Of a stretch of 64,000 nt of DNA, positions 1 to 9,252 are shown in pieces (within the stretch, counting starts at the first letter, position 1; each line of letters starts with the position of its first letter). Position numbers and translations under genes: made by a program. The notes under the pieces were generated by a model. It was not told the DNA's origin. It saw only the letters and a list, made by a program, of their open reading frames with translations, and searched no databases. This DNA is from Leptospira johnsonii (GTDB lineage Bacteria > Spirochaetota > Leptospiria > Leptospirales > Leptospiraceae): assembly GCF_003112675.1 (NCBI RefSeq), contig NZ_BFAY01000001.1:100398-164397 (forward strand), read 5' to 3'.

Positions 1-1
1 T

Positions 2-250
2 GAGGCAAGCCGCAGAAGGTTCCGACCTATCTTACTGACTACCTTGACTACCGTTGCGGGACTTCTTCCTACAGCGTACAGCGTGGGAGGATCAGATCCT
101 GTATTGATCCCTATGACCTTGGCATTAGGTTGGGGACTTGGGTTTGGAACTCTGGGAAGTTTGCTCTATGTTCCTGTAACACTTTCTGTGTTTTCACATT
201 TGAGAGCTAAGTTGGGATTTAAGACAAAGCCTGAACCAAAGCATCACTAA
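2..250 (+). CDS. RND-family efflux transporter, C-terminal end (partial)
   Basis: This is the last 82 codons of a gene that begins upstream of the window. The readable residues include [20 protein letters not shown], the conserved stretch near the end of the second transmembrane repeat of RND/HME pumps such as AcrB and CusA. It is followed by a glycine-rich membrane segment ([20 protein letters not shown]) and a short basic tail. These are proton-driven inner-membrane pumps that work with a membrane-fusion protein and an outer-membrane channel, neither of which is visible here. The substrate cannot be inferred from the tail. The stop at 248-250 is followed by a hairpin and then pyrB. Confidence 0.85.
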   Translation, partial: EASRRRFRPILLTTLTTVAGLLPTAYSVGGSDPVLIPMTLALGWGLGFGTLGSLLYVPVTLSVFSHLRAKLGFKTKPEPKHH

Positions 251-267
251 GGCAAAAGTTTAGATGT

Positions 268-287
268 GGTGTAGGAACTTCTACACC
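268..287. terminator. Hairpin between the RND gene and pyrB
   Basis: GGTGTAG (268-274) pairs with CTACACC (281-287), with a G-T wobble extending the stem around an AACT loop. There is no immediate T-tract, but pyrimidine-rich sequence follows. The core belongs to the same short GTAGGA/TCCTAC-like palindrome family seen elsewhere in the window. It may end RND transcription or be a dispersed element. Confidence 0.45.
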
Positions 288-346
288 GCAACTTCCCCTT
301 TTAATTCTCTTGCCTCCGAGTCCGGTCGGATCAATCTGTCCAGAAA

Positions 347-1273
<927 letters not shown>

Positions 1274-1283
1274 ACGGAGTAAA

Positions 1284-1643
1284 ATGGAACGTAAGATCTG
1301 GACATACGAAGAAGCTCGTAAAATTCTACCCTATGTCCGATCCATCACGGAAGAGTTTTACGAAATCGTGGGAAAGGTTCACCAAGAACTGAAAAACGGT
1401 TTATACCAAGAGAATGAACAAGAAGCCAGAGAAACCAAGGTCGAAGAACTATTGGTGGAATGGTCCGGAAAGATCCGGGAACTTGGGATAGAAGTCAAAG
1501 GGCTTTGGCTCGTAGACTTCGACAACGGAAAAGGTTATTATTGTTGGCATCTGGGAGAAGAGGATCTTCTTTTCGAACACGGATACGACGAGGGTTTTGC
1601 AGGACGCAAACCGATCCAAAACATAGACGAGGATTACGAATAA
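1284..1643 (+). CDS. DUF2203 family protein
   Basis: This 119-residue acidic soluble protein has no signal peptide or membrane segment. The C-terminal half carries the pattern I associate with DUF2203: a VDFDNG strand, then [11 protein letters not shown], then [13 protein letters not shown]. The family has no established biochemical role that I know of. It is sandwiched between pyrB (10-base gap) and dapL (4-base gap), so it is very probably co-transcribed with two amino-acid and nucleotide biosynthesis genes. The small size and conserved acidic and aromatic residues do not allow a firmer prediction. Confidence 0.8.
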   Translation: MERKIWTYEEARKILPYVRSITEEFYEIVGKVHQELKNGLYQENEQEARETKVEELLVEWSGKIRELGIEVKGLWLVDFDNGKGYYCWHLGEEDLLFEHGYDEGFAGRKPIQNIDEDYE

Positions 1644-1647
1644 TTCA

Positions 1648-2874
1648 ATGGCGAATATTAACGAAAATTATCTAAAATTGAAAGCGGGATATTTGTTCCC
1701 GGAGATCGCAAGAAGAGTAAAAGTTTATTCTGAAAAACATCCTAACGCAAAAATCATCCGACTCGGGATAGGAGACGTTACTCTTCCTTTGGCTCCTGCA
1801 GTTGTAGATGCGCTTGTTTCTTCTTCCAAAGAAATGGGAACCCCCGAAGGATTTCACGGATACGGACCGGAACAAGGTTATTCTTTCTTGCTCAAAGCGA
1901 TCGCAGATAATGATTATGCTCCTCTTGGAGTAAAACTGGACGAAAGCGAAATTTTCGTATCCGACGGATCCAAATGCGACTGCGGAAATATCCAAGAAAT
2001 ATTCTCTCAAGACGCAAAGATCGCAATCGGAGATCCTGTATATCCGGTCTATGTGGACACTAATGTGATGGCAGGAAGAACAGGAGAAGCTGGACCTGAT
2101 GGAAGATACGCCAATTTGATCTATATGCCTTCCACAAAAGAGAATGGATTCCAACCTGATTTCCCTAAGGAAAGACCTGATTTAATCTATTTATGTTTTC
2201 CTAATAATCCAACAGGAACTGTGGCTTCTAAAGAGTCCCTCAAGGCTTGGGTGGAATACGCTAAAAAGAATAATAGCATCATACTCTACGATTCTGCATA
2301 TGAGGCTTTCATCTCCGAACCGGGAATTCCAAGATCCATTTACGAGGTAGAAGGAGCCAAAGAAGTTGCGATAGAATTCCGTTCCTTCTCCAAAACTGCT
2401 GGATTTACGGGACTTCGTTGTGCTTATATAGTGATCCCTAAAGAATTAAAGGGAAAAACAAAAGACGGCCAAGAAGTTTCCATAGGACAACTTTGGAGTA
2501 GAAGACACACCACCAAATTCAACGGTGTTTCTTATGTGACCCAAAAAGCAGCAGAGGCAATCTATTCTCCTCAGGGAAAAAAGGAGATACGCGCAAGTAT
2601 AGACACTTATATGAGCAACGCCAAATTGATCCGAGAAGGGTTGATCAAAGCAGGATTCGAAGTATTTGGTGGAGTGAACGCGCCTTATATCTGGCTCAAA
2701 ACTCCGAATAATCTCAGCTCTTGGGATTTCTTCGACCAGTTATTGGACAAGGCTCAGGTGGTAGGAACTCCAGGCTCAGGTTTCGGACCTGCTGGAGAAG
2801 GTTATTTCCGACTTTCCGCCTTCGGCAAAAAAGACGATGTAATCGAGGCAATTCGTCGGATCAGTGCTCTGTGA
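1648..2874 (+). CDS. dapL: LL-diaminopimelate aminotransferase
   Basis: This PLP enzyme converts tetrahydrodipicolinate plus glutamate directly to LL-2,6-diaminopimelate, bypassing the succinylase route to lysine and peptidoglycan. At 408 residues it has the family length. It opens with the N-terminal [20 protein letters not shown] characteristic of DapL, and has IGDVTLPL (41-48), the FPNNPTGTV turn (184-192), DSAYEAF (215-221) and the Schiff-base lysine K249 in [13 protein letters not shown]. DapL is the known route in Leptospira, plants and Chlamydia. It is the last gene of the pyrB-DUF2203-dapL cluster and is followed by repeat-rich intergenic sequence. Confidence 0.95.
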   Translation: MANINENYLKLKAGYLFPEIARRVKVYSEKHPNAKIIRLGIGDVTLPLAPAVVDALVSSSKEMGTPEGFHGYGPEQGYSFLLKAIADNDYAPLGVKLDESEIFVSDGSKCDCGNIQEIFSQDAKIAIGDPVYPVYVDTNVMAGRTGEAGPDGRYANLIYMPSTKENGFQPDFPKERPDLIYLCFPNNPTGTVASKESLKAWVEYAKKNNSIILYDSAYEAFISEPGIPRSIYEVEGAKEVAIEFRSFSKTAGFTGLRCAYIVIPKELKGKTKDGQEVSIGQLWSRRHTTKFNGVSYVTQKAAEAIYSPQGKKEIRASIDTYMSNAKLIREGLIKAGFEVFGGVNAPYIWLKTPNNLSSWDFFDQLLDKAQVVGTPGSGFGPAGEGYFRLSAFGKKDDVIEAIRRISAL

Positions 2875-2910
2875 GACTTTGAGTTTAATAGAGGCACAAA
2901 GGGGATTTTC

Positions 2911-3040
2911 ACACAGAGACACGAAGTCGCAGAGGATTAGCTAATGACGTAGGAGTTCCTACACGACAACAACACCCTCTCCGTGCCTCTGCGGCTCCGT
3001 GTGCAAAAAACTCTGTGACTCCTTAAGCTCCGTGTCTTTT
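2911..3040. repeat. Intergenic inverted repeat with nested palindrome
   Basis: ACACGAAGTCGCAGAGG (2919-2935) is inverted as CCTCTGCGGCTCCGTGT (2986-3002), with 15 of 17 positions complementary. The spacer contains a second perfect palindrome, GTAGGA-GT-TCCTAC (2949-2962). A further degenerate copy of the same rhythm (CTCTGTGACTCC, then CTCCGTGTC) follows at about 3011-3037. There is no open frame with coding character. It looks like a dispersed structured element rather than a simple terminator. Confidence 0.6.
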
Positions 3041-3102
3041 TCCCCAAAAAAAGAGAATATACATTTTGAAACCCTGCCGATAGACTACTAGTAGGGAAAG
3101 CT

Positions 3103-4122
3103 ATGGGTTCGAAATATACACGCATTCTTCTTTTATTGTTCGCTGCGGCGCCGATTTTTTTCACGGATAGCACTTATGCCGTTTCTCCCGACCAAACGAA
3201 TCTCGCTATCCTGATAGATGAGAATAAGATAAATATAAAGTTTATCAATATCTGTGTGAGTAATCTCGCACCACCTTTGGAAGAAGGTGCAGGACCTAAA
3301 TCCCAGGCAGGGGTGGCAACTGCTGCGGAGAATGCTCAGTCAGGGCAACAAACTACTGCCAGCGGACAGAGCGAACTTTTCAAAAAATTGAATACTCTGG
3401 ACAATTACAAATCGTTCAAGAAGGCAAACCAAGCGGACTTCAACGGAAATATGTGGTATTTCCAAAGTAATTACAGTTTGTCCTATAAAAACCTGAAATC
3501 AGCTCAAGGCGAGATGAAGGATATCTTCCAGGTAGTTCACGAAAATTATATCAAAACCGCTCGAATTCTTCTGGAAGCCGCCTCTCCAATGATCATTCGT
3601 TCCAACGATAAGATCGCACAACATTTATTGAAGCTCGGATTTAGGGATCTCAAATCCTCTGAGGACAATTTTACTACTGCTTATAATTCTTCTCCTTACC
3701 AATATAGAGTGAAGCTTGTACTTTTCGGAGAAGGGATCAAGGTTGCAAGAAGGGCAAGAAGATTCGCACTTCTCGCAATGATCGCCGCTAAAACTCCTAA
3801 TGACGATAAACGTGAGTTCCAATTTGTGAACCTGGACGAGGTTAGAAATATCGCTGAGAAGGAAAATATTTCCGATTACGATAGGATCCGAAACACTCTA
3901 ATCGATTATATAGACAACGAGCTGCTCAGCCAAAAGGTCGCCCCTCCTGGAGAAGGAAAAGACAATCCGGTAGATCTATTAGAGGTCCACGACGATAACT
4001 ACAGCTTCATCACGAACGCAAGGGTTTCTTTTTTAGAAAAAAGTAATGAAGAGATCCGTATAGACGATATCAATAAAAAAGAAGCACTGCCTCCTGTTCC
4101 TGCGCAAGGAGGGGGCAACTAA
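3103..4122 (+). CDS. Exported protein of unknown function
   Basis: This 339-residue protein has a clear N-terminal signal peptide: basic start, hydrophobic LLLLFAAAPIFF, then TDSTYA as a likely signal peptidase I site near residue 27. A low-complexity Gly/Ala/Gln/Ser linker follows at roughly 60-90. The mature part is probably helical and rich in Lys and Asn, with a basic patch VARRARRFALLAM in the middle and a Pro/Gly-rich end. I do not recognise the family. The stop codon shares one base with the start of the next gene, so the pair is translationally coupled and the two products may work together at the envelope. Confidence 0.75.
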   Translation: MGSKYTRILLLLFAAAPIFFTDSTYAVSPDQTNLAILIDENKINIKFINICVSNLAPPLEEGAGPKSQAGVATAAENAQSGQQTTASGQSELFKKLNTLDNYKSFKKANQADFNGNMWYFQSNYSLSYKNLKSAQGEMKDIFQVVHENYIKTARILLEAASPMIIRSNDKIAQHLLKLGFRDLKSSEDNFTTAYNSSPYQYRVKLVLFGEGIKVARRARRFALLAMIAAKTPNDDKREFQFVNLDEVRNIAEKENISDYDRIRNTLIDYIDNELLSQKVAPPGEGKDNPVDLLEVHDDNYSFITNARVSFLEKSNEEIRIDDINKKEALPPVPAQGGGN

Positions 4123-4778
4123 TGGATCTTCCTACTCCTGCCGAGATCATTTCCCTTAGAGTAAAGGGAAGGGGATTTTGGAAATGGCTGATAGTGTTTT
4201 CCATGATCGCGGTGACAATACTGGCCGGAAGGATCTACTCTTCTCAGTCTACACAAGGATTCAGAGAAAGAAAAAAAGCGGTAGATTCCAAAGTTAGGAT
4301 ACTAAGAGAGATTGGAAATTCATTCGAATCCTCGGAACTGAAAAAAGATCTTCAAAAAATAGAAAATTATTCCGCGGATCTAAACTCCGCTTCTAAAGTG
4401 GGAAGCATCCAGGAAAAATCGGACAGTCTAACGTTACTTGAAAGAACGCTTCCCGAATCCATGAAACGTTGGTCCGAATTCGCGGAAACTTCTTCGGATA
4501 AATTACTGCAACATGTGGCCAAAGAATCCCGTTTTTTAAAAATGGAATCCGAAGATCGCCATCCACTTACAGCCAAAGAAGAAGAAAGAGCCAACGATTA
4601 TTTCAGAATGGCAAGAGAAGAATGGCTTTCCGGAAACAAATTCCGTCGGGATGGAAATCATCTTTACGCTTTAGTACTATATAAAAGATCCTTAAAATAC
4701 TCTCTATCCAGCTTGAAAGTATCTAAACTTCCTTATCCGGAAGAATACAGAAAAGCCGCAGATCGTTTAGTTAAATAA
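4122..4778 (+). CDS. Single-pass membrane protein of unknown function
   Basis: This is a 218-residue protein with a short cytoplasmic N-terminus, one transmembrane helix at about 19-38 (WKWLIVFSMIAVTILAG) and a long charged, probably coiled-coil extracytoplasmic part. The C-terminal region (about 150-210) has the look of a single TPR-like helical pair (YFRMAREEWLSGNKFRRDGN, then YALVLYKRSLKYS). The start ATG overlaps the stop of the upstream exported-protein gene by one base, which supports co-expression. I recognise no named domain; it may anchor or scaffold its upstream partner at the inner membrane. Confidence 0.75.
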   Translation: MDLPTPAEIISLRVKGRGFWKWLIVFSMIAVTILAGRIYSSQSTQGFRERKKAVDSKVRILREIGNSFESSELKKDLQKIENYSADLNSASKVGSIQEKSDSLTLLERTLPESMKRWSEFAETSSDKLLQHVAKESRFLKMESEDRHPLTAKEEERANDYFRMAREEWLSGNKFRRDGNHLYALVLYKRSLKYSLSSLKVSKLPYPEEYRKAADRLVK

Positions 4779-4785
4779 GTTTAAG

Positions 4786-4880
4786 CTCACGCAAAGTCGC
4801 AAAGAAAAGAAGGTTTTGCGATTTGGATCAATTAAAATATCTTTGTAGTCTTAGTTGCTTCGCACGAAAAACTATCCAAA
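4786..4880. repeat. Degenerate intergenic repeat (CACGCAAAGTCGCAAAG type)
   Basis: CTCACGCAAAGTCGCAAAG (4786-4804) is echoed in inverted, degenerate form by CTTTGTAGTCTTAGTTGCTTCGCACGAAAA (about 4841-4870). The sequence rhythm matches the elements at 2911-3040 and 9587-9648. There is no coding potential between the flanking genes. Confidence 0.45.
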
Positions 4881-4959
4881 GCGCGAAAAAAAGTAGAGGA
4901 ATTTTCTCGCTTAGGCTTCAAAAGAAGTCATTCTGGAGGAAAATGTCCTCCTTCTCCCA

Positions 4960-6081
4960 ATGAGAATCGAAGTTTTATATAAATTTTTTCTCTATAGTCC
5001 TGCCAGTCATTTACCTGTTTGGGAAGAAGGAACAGGCTTACTAGGATTACTACCCAAAGAAAGAGTTCTAATGGAACTCGCAGACCTTAGTGCTTCCGAC
5101 AGGGAATTCGAAAGGATCCCGGAGGATTTTTTGGTCAGAGAAATTCCGGAATCCGTTCTAGCATTTTTCCAAAAACAAAGAACAATACCCGTTTTAGGTC
5201 CTTTGGGAGAAAAATTAGAAGACTGGGACAAACCTAGGTTTCTCGCAGAACTTAGCAGATCTTCCTGGATGGCCAAGGAGACTGAAAAACCAAAAGTCAC
5301 TCCACAAAAAACGGAAGAAGAAAAAGCAAAACAAAGCCAATGGTTTATGGAAGTACTTCTCCAAAACTTTCCGGATGGATTGATCGCCACAGACCTGGAT
5401 GGGCATACCGTATTTTATAACGAGACGTTCGAAAAAGAGATACTGGTCAAAAAATGGTTTAGGGACAGTATTCTTCAGGCTGAAAAACTACTGAAGGAAA
5501 TGTCCAAGGACCTACTCGGAAATTATCTCAAAACCCATGAACTCAGATTAGAAGAAGGAAGACTTTCCGTTCAGACATATCTTCCCGACCTGGATGCAAT
5601 TGTAAGAGTTTCCATCCTAAAACAAAAAGGAAAACCTTTAGGCTATCTGTATCACTTCTCGCCAGCTTCTGCAAAACTAAATAGCCAAGACGGAGAGGGG
5701 ATGGAATTCCCATCTGTTACAGAAGCCTTTAACCAAAAACTTCCGCTCGAAACAGTATTAAAAGAAGTGGAAGGAAGTTATATCTATCATACTCTCAAAA
5801 GAAACCAAGAGAATGTTTCCCATGCCGCCTTGGATTTGGGAGTGCCAAGAACCACATTACAAAATAGAATTAAGTTTTTGGATCTAACAAGTAAGTTTAA
5901 ATTGAATAAGGACCAGCCAATTCCCAGAAAGAAAACAGGAAAACAGGGGTCTACTAAAAAGGCTCTTCCCCAAACAAACAAACCTTCCATAGCGGAAACC
6001 AAACCAAAACCTGCTTCTAAAAAAAAGCCCGTAAGTTCTAAGAAAAAATCCCCGTCTAAAAAAAGGACAAAGCAAAAATAA
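4960..6081 (+). CDS. PAS-containing protein with Fis-type helix-turn-helix and lysine-rich tail
   Basis: This 373-residue predicted DNA-binding regulator begins with an N-terminal region of about 125 residues of unknown fold. A PAS-like segment follows (NFPDGLIATDLDGHTVFYNE, about 135-155). At about 264-307 there is a Fis-type HTH: VLKEVEGSYIYHTLKRNQEN, then VSHAALDLGVPRTTLQNRIK, which is the DNA-binding end of NtrC-family activators. The AAA+ sigma54-interaction domain normally found between these parts is absent. The last 60 or so residues are dominated by Lys, Pro and Ser (KKKPVSSKKKSPSKKRTKQK), like a histone-H1 tail and able to bind DNA non-specifically. It lies just upstream of rho but is separated by that gene's own promoter and leader. 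Confidence 0.75.
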   Translation: MRIEVLYKFFLYSPASHLPVWEEGTGLLGLLPKERVLMELADLSASDREFERIPEDFLVREIPESVLAFFQKQRTIPVLGPLGEKLEDWDKPRFLAELSRSSWMAKETEKPKVTPQKTEEEKAKQSQWFMEVLLQNFPDGLIATDLDGHTVFYNETFEKEILVKKWFRDSILQAEKLLKEMSKDLLGNYLKTHELRLEEGRLSVQTYLPDLDAIVRVSILKQKGKPLGYLYHFSPASAKLNSQDGEGMEFPSVTEAFNQKLPLETVLKEVEGSYIYHTLKRNQENVSHAALDLGVPRTTLQNRIKFLDLTSKFKLNKDQPIPRKKTGKQGSTKKALPQTNKPSIAETKPKPASKKKPVSSKKKSPSKKRTKQK

Positions 6082-6086
6082 AATCC

Positions 6087-6116
6087 TTGACAGAGCCTGT
6101 AATCTGGAAATAGTCC
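6087..6116 (+). promoter_or_regulatory. Candidate sigma70 promoter of rho
   Basis: TTGACA (6087-6092) is followed 17-18 bases later by ATAGTC/TAGTCC. A start site just downstream would give rho a leader of about 170 bases. The -35 is perfect and the -10 is weak. Confidence 0.4.
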
Positions 6117-6145
6117 ACATTAAGAGCCGACCCTTTCCTCTCTTC

Positions 6146-6270
6146 CGAGCAAACGCTCGTTTGAAAAAATAAGGGATTCCCCGGTCGCTTAAATAAAGAA
6201 CCGACTACCCGGACCCTTCAAAACCCGCTCTTAATCGAATAAAAATGAATACAGGAAGGTTCTTCCTTCC
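6146..6270 (+). promoter_or_regulatory. Structured 5' leader of rho
   Basis: The leader contains two clear hairpins: CGAGC-AAAC-GCTCG (6146-6159), followed by an A-rich stretch, and GGAAGG-TTCTT-CCTTCC (6254-6270), whose left arm is purine-rich like a Shine-Dalgarno sequence. C-rich unstructured stretches (CCCTTTCCTCTCTTCC, ACCCGGACCC) lie between and before them and could be rut-like loading sites. Rho genes in several bacteria limit their own expression by terminating in their leader. That role is an inference here. Confidence 0.35.
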
Positions 6271-6290
6271 AAATCCAATAACGGTATTCC

Positions 6291-7718
6291 ATGGCTAACC
6301 CAAGACGAGACTCCAAGCCCCGAAACAACTATCAAAACAACAATAACGACTCTTCCAATGATACAAACGAAGAAGAACCGAATTTACCGGAAGATGATCC
6401 GGAAACGGCTGAGATTCGTTCACGAAAAAGACGTCGTGGTTCCTACGAGGGACCTACGCCCGCTCCTATAGATCTAGTAGCGCTTAAGAAGACATCCATT
6501 GCAGAACTGATCGAAGTCGCTAAGAACCTTGGCGTGGAGAATACAGGCGGACTAAAAAAGCAAAACTTAATATTCGCCATTCTACAAGCACAAGCAGAAA
6601 GAGAAGGACAGGTCCATGCCGCAGGGGTAATGGAACGATTGCCTGATGGATACGGTTTCTTAAGATCTCCTGATTATAATTACGTTCCGGGTCCGGATGA
6701 TATTTATGTATCTCCTTCTCAGATCAAATTATTCGGACTAAGAACTGGAGACACAGTCGAAGGACAGATCCGTCCTCCGAAAGAATCCGAAAGGTTCTTC
6801 GCTATGCTCCGTGTGGAAACCGTAAACGGATACACACCTGACGTAGCCAGCAAACGTGCGTTATTCGACAATTTAACTCCACTTTATCCGAACGAAAGAT
6901 TGGTCATGGAGCATGATCCTTCTCAACTAGATACAAGGATCGTAGATCTAATGTGTCCGATCGGAAAAGGACAAAGAGCATTGATCGTAGCACCGCCTAG
7001 AACAGGAAAAACAATCCTGATGCAGAACGTGGCAAACGCGATCACCAGCAATCATCCTGAAGTTACTCTAATCGTACTGCTCATAGACGAGCGTCCAGAA
7101 GAAGTAACCGATATGGCCCGTAACGTAAGAGGTGAGGTTGTAAGTTCCACATTCGACGAACCGGCTACCCGCCACGTACAAGTTGCGGAGATGGTGATCG
7201 AAAAGGCAAAAAGGCTGGTAGAACACGGAAGAGATGTGGTCATCCTGCTCGACTCCATCACCCGTCTGGCTCGCGCTTATAACCAGGTTATCCCGACTTC
7301 CGGAAAAATACTCTCTGGTGGTGTGGATTCTAATGCACTTCACAAACCGAAAAGATTCTTTGGGGCAGCTCGAAATATCGAAGAAGGCGGATCTCTAACC
7401 ATCATCGCAACCGCGCTCGTGGACACAGGTTCCAAAATGGACGAGGTGATCTTCGAAGAGTTCAAGGGAACAGGTAATATGGAAATCCACCTGGATCGAA
7501 AACTCTCCGACAAGAGGATTTTCCCGGCCATCGATATCAACAAGTCCGGAACAAGGAAGGAAGAGCTACTACTACCTAAGGAAACCCTCCAGAAGGTCTT
7601 TGTACTCCGAAAAGTGCTTTCTCCCATGAGCATCACAGAAAGCATGGAATTATTACTCGAGAAGATGAGACAGTCTAAGACTAACGAGGCTTTCTTGGGT
7701 AGCATGAACGCCCAATAG
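6291..7718 (+). CDS. rho: Transcription termination factor Rho
   Basis: Rho is an ATP-dependent hexameric RNA translocase that ends transcription of untranslated RNA. This 475-residue version has an N-terminal Asn-rich, acidic insert (about 10-40) ahead of the Rho N-terminal domain (about 60-105) and the cold-shock-like RNA-binding domain (about 108-180, with DGYGFLRS). The motor domain shows the Walker A motif APPRTGKT (234-241), [12 protein letters not shown] (264-275) and Walker [17 protein letters not shown] (316-331). The insert makes it longer than the 419-residue E. coli protein, as in several other phyla. rpmE follows after 20 bases, a common arrangement. Confidence 0.97.
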   Translation: MANPRRDSKPRNNYQNNNNDSSNDTNEEEPNLPEDDPETAEIRSRKRRRGSYEGPTPAPIDLVALKKTSIAELIEVAKNLGVENTGGLKKQNLIFAILQAQAEREGQVHAAGVMERLPDGYGFLRSPDYNYVPGPDDIYVSPSQIKLFGLRTGDTVEGQIRPPKESERFFAMLRVETVNGYTPDVASKRALFDNLTPLYPNERLVMEHDPSQLDTRIVDLMCPIGKGQRALIVAPPRTGKTILMQNVANAITSNHPEVTLIVLLIDERPEEVTDMARNVRGEVVSSTFDEPATRHVQVAEMVIEKAKRLVEHGRDVVILLDSITRLARAYNQVIPTSGKILSGGVDSNALHKPKRFFGAARNIEEGGSLTIIATALVDTGSKMDEVIFEEFKGTGNMEIHLDRKLSDKRIFPAIDINKSGTRKEELLLPKETLQKVFVLRKVLSPMSITESMELLLEKMRQSKTNEAFLGSMNAQ

Positions 7719-7738
7719 GCTTTGGAAAAGGGGACAAC

Positions 7739-7939
7739 ATGAAAACAGACATCCATCCTAAATACGCTGACGCCAAAATTCGCTGCGCTTGTGGGGCGGT
7801 ATACGAGACTCGTACCACTGTCGGAGACATCCACGTGGAAATTTGCTCCAACTGCCACCCTTACTTCACCGGAAAATCCAAAATTCTGGATACAACTGGT
7901 CGAGTAGACAAGTTCAAGAAAAAATACAAAATCTCCTAA
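7739..7939 (+). CDS. rpmE: 50S ribosomal protein L31
   Basis: This is a 66-residue large-subunit protein of the zinc-binding type. The cysteine set C-x-C (CACG) and C-x-x-C ([11 protein letters not shown]) is intact, so this is the zinc-loaded form rather than the zinc-free paralogue used under zinc starvation. The start MKTDIHPKY is the family standard. A purine-rich ribosome binding site (AAAGGGGAC) lies just upstream. It is co-directional with rho, and its stop codon lies in the loop of a terminator hairpin. Confidence 0.96.
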   Translation: MKTDIHPKYADAKIRCACGAVYETRTTVGDIHVEICSNCHPYFTGKSKILDTTGRVDKFKKKYKIS

Positions 7940-7949
7940 TCGAGATTTT
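7928..7949 (+). terminator. rho-rpmE terminator hairpin
   Basis: AAAATCTC (7928-7935) pairs perfectly with GAGATTTT (7942-7949). The rpmE stop codon TAA is in the six-base loop. The right arm ends in four T residues, so the hairpin resembles an intrinsic terminator overlapping the coding end. Confidence 0.6.
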
Positions 7950-7951
7950 AG

Positions 7952-8060
7952 GTTCGGGGGCGTCCCCTTCGCAAAGCCTTTGGCTTCGCGAAGGTCGCGC
8001 TGCTCCGGGCTTCGGTCGCTTCGCGACTGCTGCGCACCCTCCACATCGCTGACGCGGACC
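7952..8060. repeat. GC-rich structured intergenic element
   Basis: This patch is markedly more GC-rich than its surroundings. It starts with a 13-bp hairpin with one mismatch and a TTT loop (arms 7966-7978 and 7982-7994). A run of smaller overlapping inverted repeats follows around GTCGCTTCGCGAC, ending near GCGGACCAAAAAAG. I believe similar CTTCGGTCGCTTCGCGAC-type patches recur between genes in Leptospira genomes, but that is memory and not checked. Apparent open frames across it on both strands look like translation artefacts of the repeat. Confidence 0.6.
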
Positions 8061-8134
8061 AAAAAAGAAATCTTCCCACTTAAAAGTGCTTTCCTGCTCT
8101 ATCAACAAAGTCTAATCTAAGAAAGGCAAACAAC

Positions 8135-8929
8135 ATGGCAGTAATGGATTTCAACCGATACAAAGAGATCAACGATCAAAGGCTGAACTATAGAGAAATG
8201 GAAGACGCCACTGTGGTTTCCAACTACAGGAATGTAGGTTGTGGAGACGGGTATCGTATATATCTCAAGATAGACGAGAACAAAAAGGTCACTGACGCAA
8301 GTTATACTACCACTGGTTGTGGATTCGGGATCGTGGCGCTTGCAATGGCCACAGAGATCGCCAAGGGAAAAACAATAGACGAACTAAAGAACGTCACCAC
8401 CGAAGATGTTGAAAAACAATTCGAGTTCCCTGAACGCAGAAAAAATTATCCTGAGTCTGCGGTAGCAGCACTCCAGCAAGCAATCCATGATTACGAAACC
8501 GGAGCAGGAGTTCCAAAAGAAAGAAGGATCACTGCCGCAAAAGCAAAAGAAATTCTCTCCCAAAACGGAAGCCTAAAGGGAGAGGATCTATCTTCTATCA
8601 TATTAGAAAAAGAAGATCTACACGGAGTGGATTTCTCCGGAGCAAATCTAAACAACGCATTCTTAACCAACTGTAATTTTGCGGGAGCCAATTTCGAAGG
8701 AGCTCGACTTCGTGGAGCCTTCTTGAATGGAGCAGACCTAACAGGTGCCAACTTAAAAGGCGCAGATTTACGTTGGGCAAAACTCGCAGGAGCCAAGATA
8801 GAAGGCGCGGACTTTACGGACGCAGTCTATGATATAGGCACCAGAGTGGACCAAAAACAAATACATATTTTCTCTTCCATGAAGAAGGAAGGAAAAGATA
8901 TCTATATGGAGAAACATGAAGCCGGGTGA
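8135..8929 (+). CDS. NifU-like domain fused to pentapeptide repeats
   Basis: This 264-residue two-domain protein has residues 1 to about 120 resembling the NifU/IscU Fe-S scaffold: NVGCGDGYRIYLKI with C36 and D38, then TTTGCGFGIVALAMATEIAKGKT with C62. The third cluster ligand, normally a Cys in the helix that here reads RRKNYPESAVAAL (101-113), is missing. A linker with SLKGEDLSS leads into A(D/N)LxG-type pentapeptide repeats at about 155-240 (SGANLNNAFLTNCNFAGANF, then GARLRGAFLNGADLTGANLK), which should form a right-handed quadrilateral beta-helix. A ribosome binding site GAAAGG precedes the ATG. A complete scaffold function is therefore doubtful; it could hold a labile cluster or act in protein binding. 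The next gene overlaps it by 14 bases. Confidence 0.85.
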   Translation: MAVMDFNRYKEINDQRLNYREMEDATVVSNYRNVGCGDGYRIYLKIDENKKVTDASYTTTGCGFGIVALAMATEIAKGKTIDELKNVTTEDVEKQFEFPERRKNYPESAVAALQQAIHDYETGAGVPKERRITAAKAKEILSQNGSLKGEDLSSIILEKEDLHGVDFSGANLNNAFLTNCNFAGANFEGARLRGAFLNGADLTGANLKGADLRWAKLAGAKIEGADFTDAVYDIGTRVDQKQIHIFSSMKKEGKDIYMEKHEAG

Positions 8930-9107
8930 TAAAGCTAAACTAACCAAAAGAAGTTTTCTTTTAAAAGGAGTGATCGTACTAACCGGCGCTCAGGTAGAGA
9001 TCCAGGAAATTAACGGAGACAAAGTTTCCGTTCTCTACAACGATAGAGAAGGTTACCCTCACACAATCGAAGATCTTACACTCGCAGACCTTGCGCCGAT
9101 TGAATAA
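8916..9107 (+). CDS. Small conserved-looking protein of unknown function
   Basis: This is a 63-residue soluble protein with no cysteines, signal or membrane segment. The alternating hydrophobic pattern (GVIVLTGAQVEIQEINGDKV, then SVLYNDREGYPHTIEDLTLADLAPIE) suggests a small all-beta, SH3-like barrel. Its ATG lies inside the 3' end of the NifU-like/pentapeptide gene (14-base overlap), so the two are almost certainly translationally coupled and may act together. I do not recognise the family. Confidence 0.65.
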   Translation: MKPGDKAKLTKRSFLLKGVIVLTGAQVEIQEINGDKVSVLYNDREGYPHTIEDLTLADLAPIE

Positions 9108-9252
9108 GATAGTATCAAGTAAAGTCTCTCAGATAAAACTTTTCGTTGCTCACGCTACCCCAGTAAACTCAGTACCCCAACCGAGCGAGTTCTAATTCTA
9201 CTTTACAAATCCGAAGGAAAAGTTTTAACTTCTTCGCGGAGAAATTAGAGAG

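Noticed and set aside
7340..8062. 240-codon minus-strand open frame opposite rho and rpmE
   Set aside because: It is antisense to two universally conserved genes and has serine/leucine-rich composition typical of an opposite-strand artefact.
7789..8108. Open frames on both strands overlapping rpmE and the GC-rich patch
   Set aside because: They overlap rpmE in another frame or run through the structured repeat, with no start signal and no domain.
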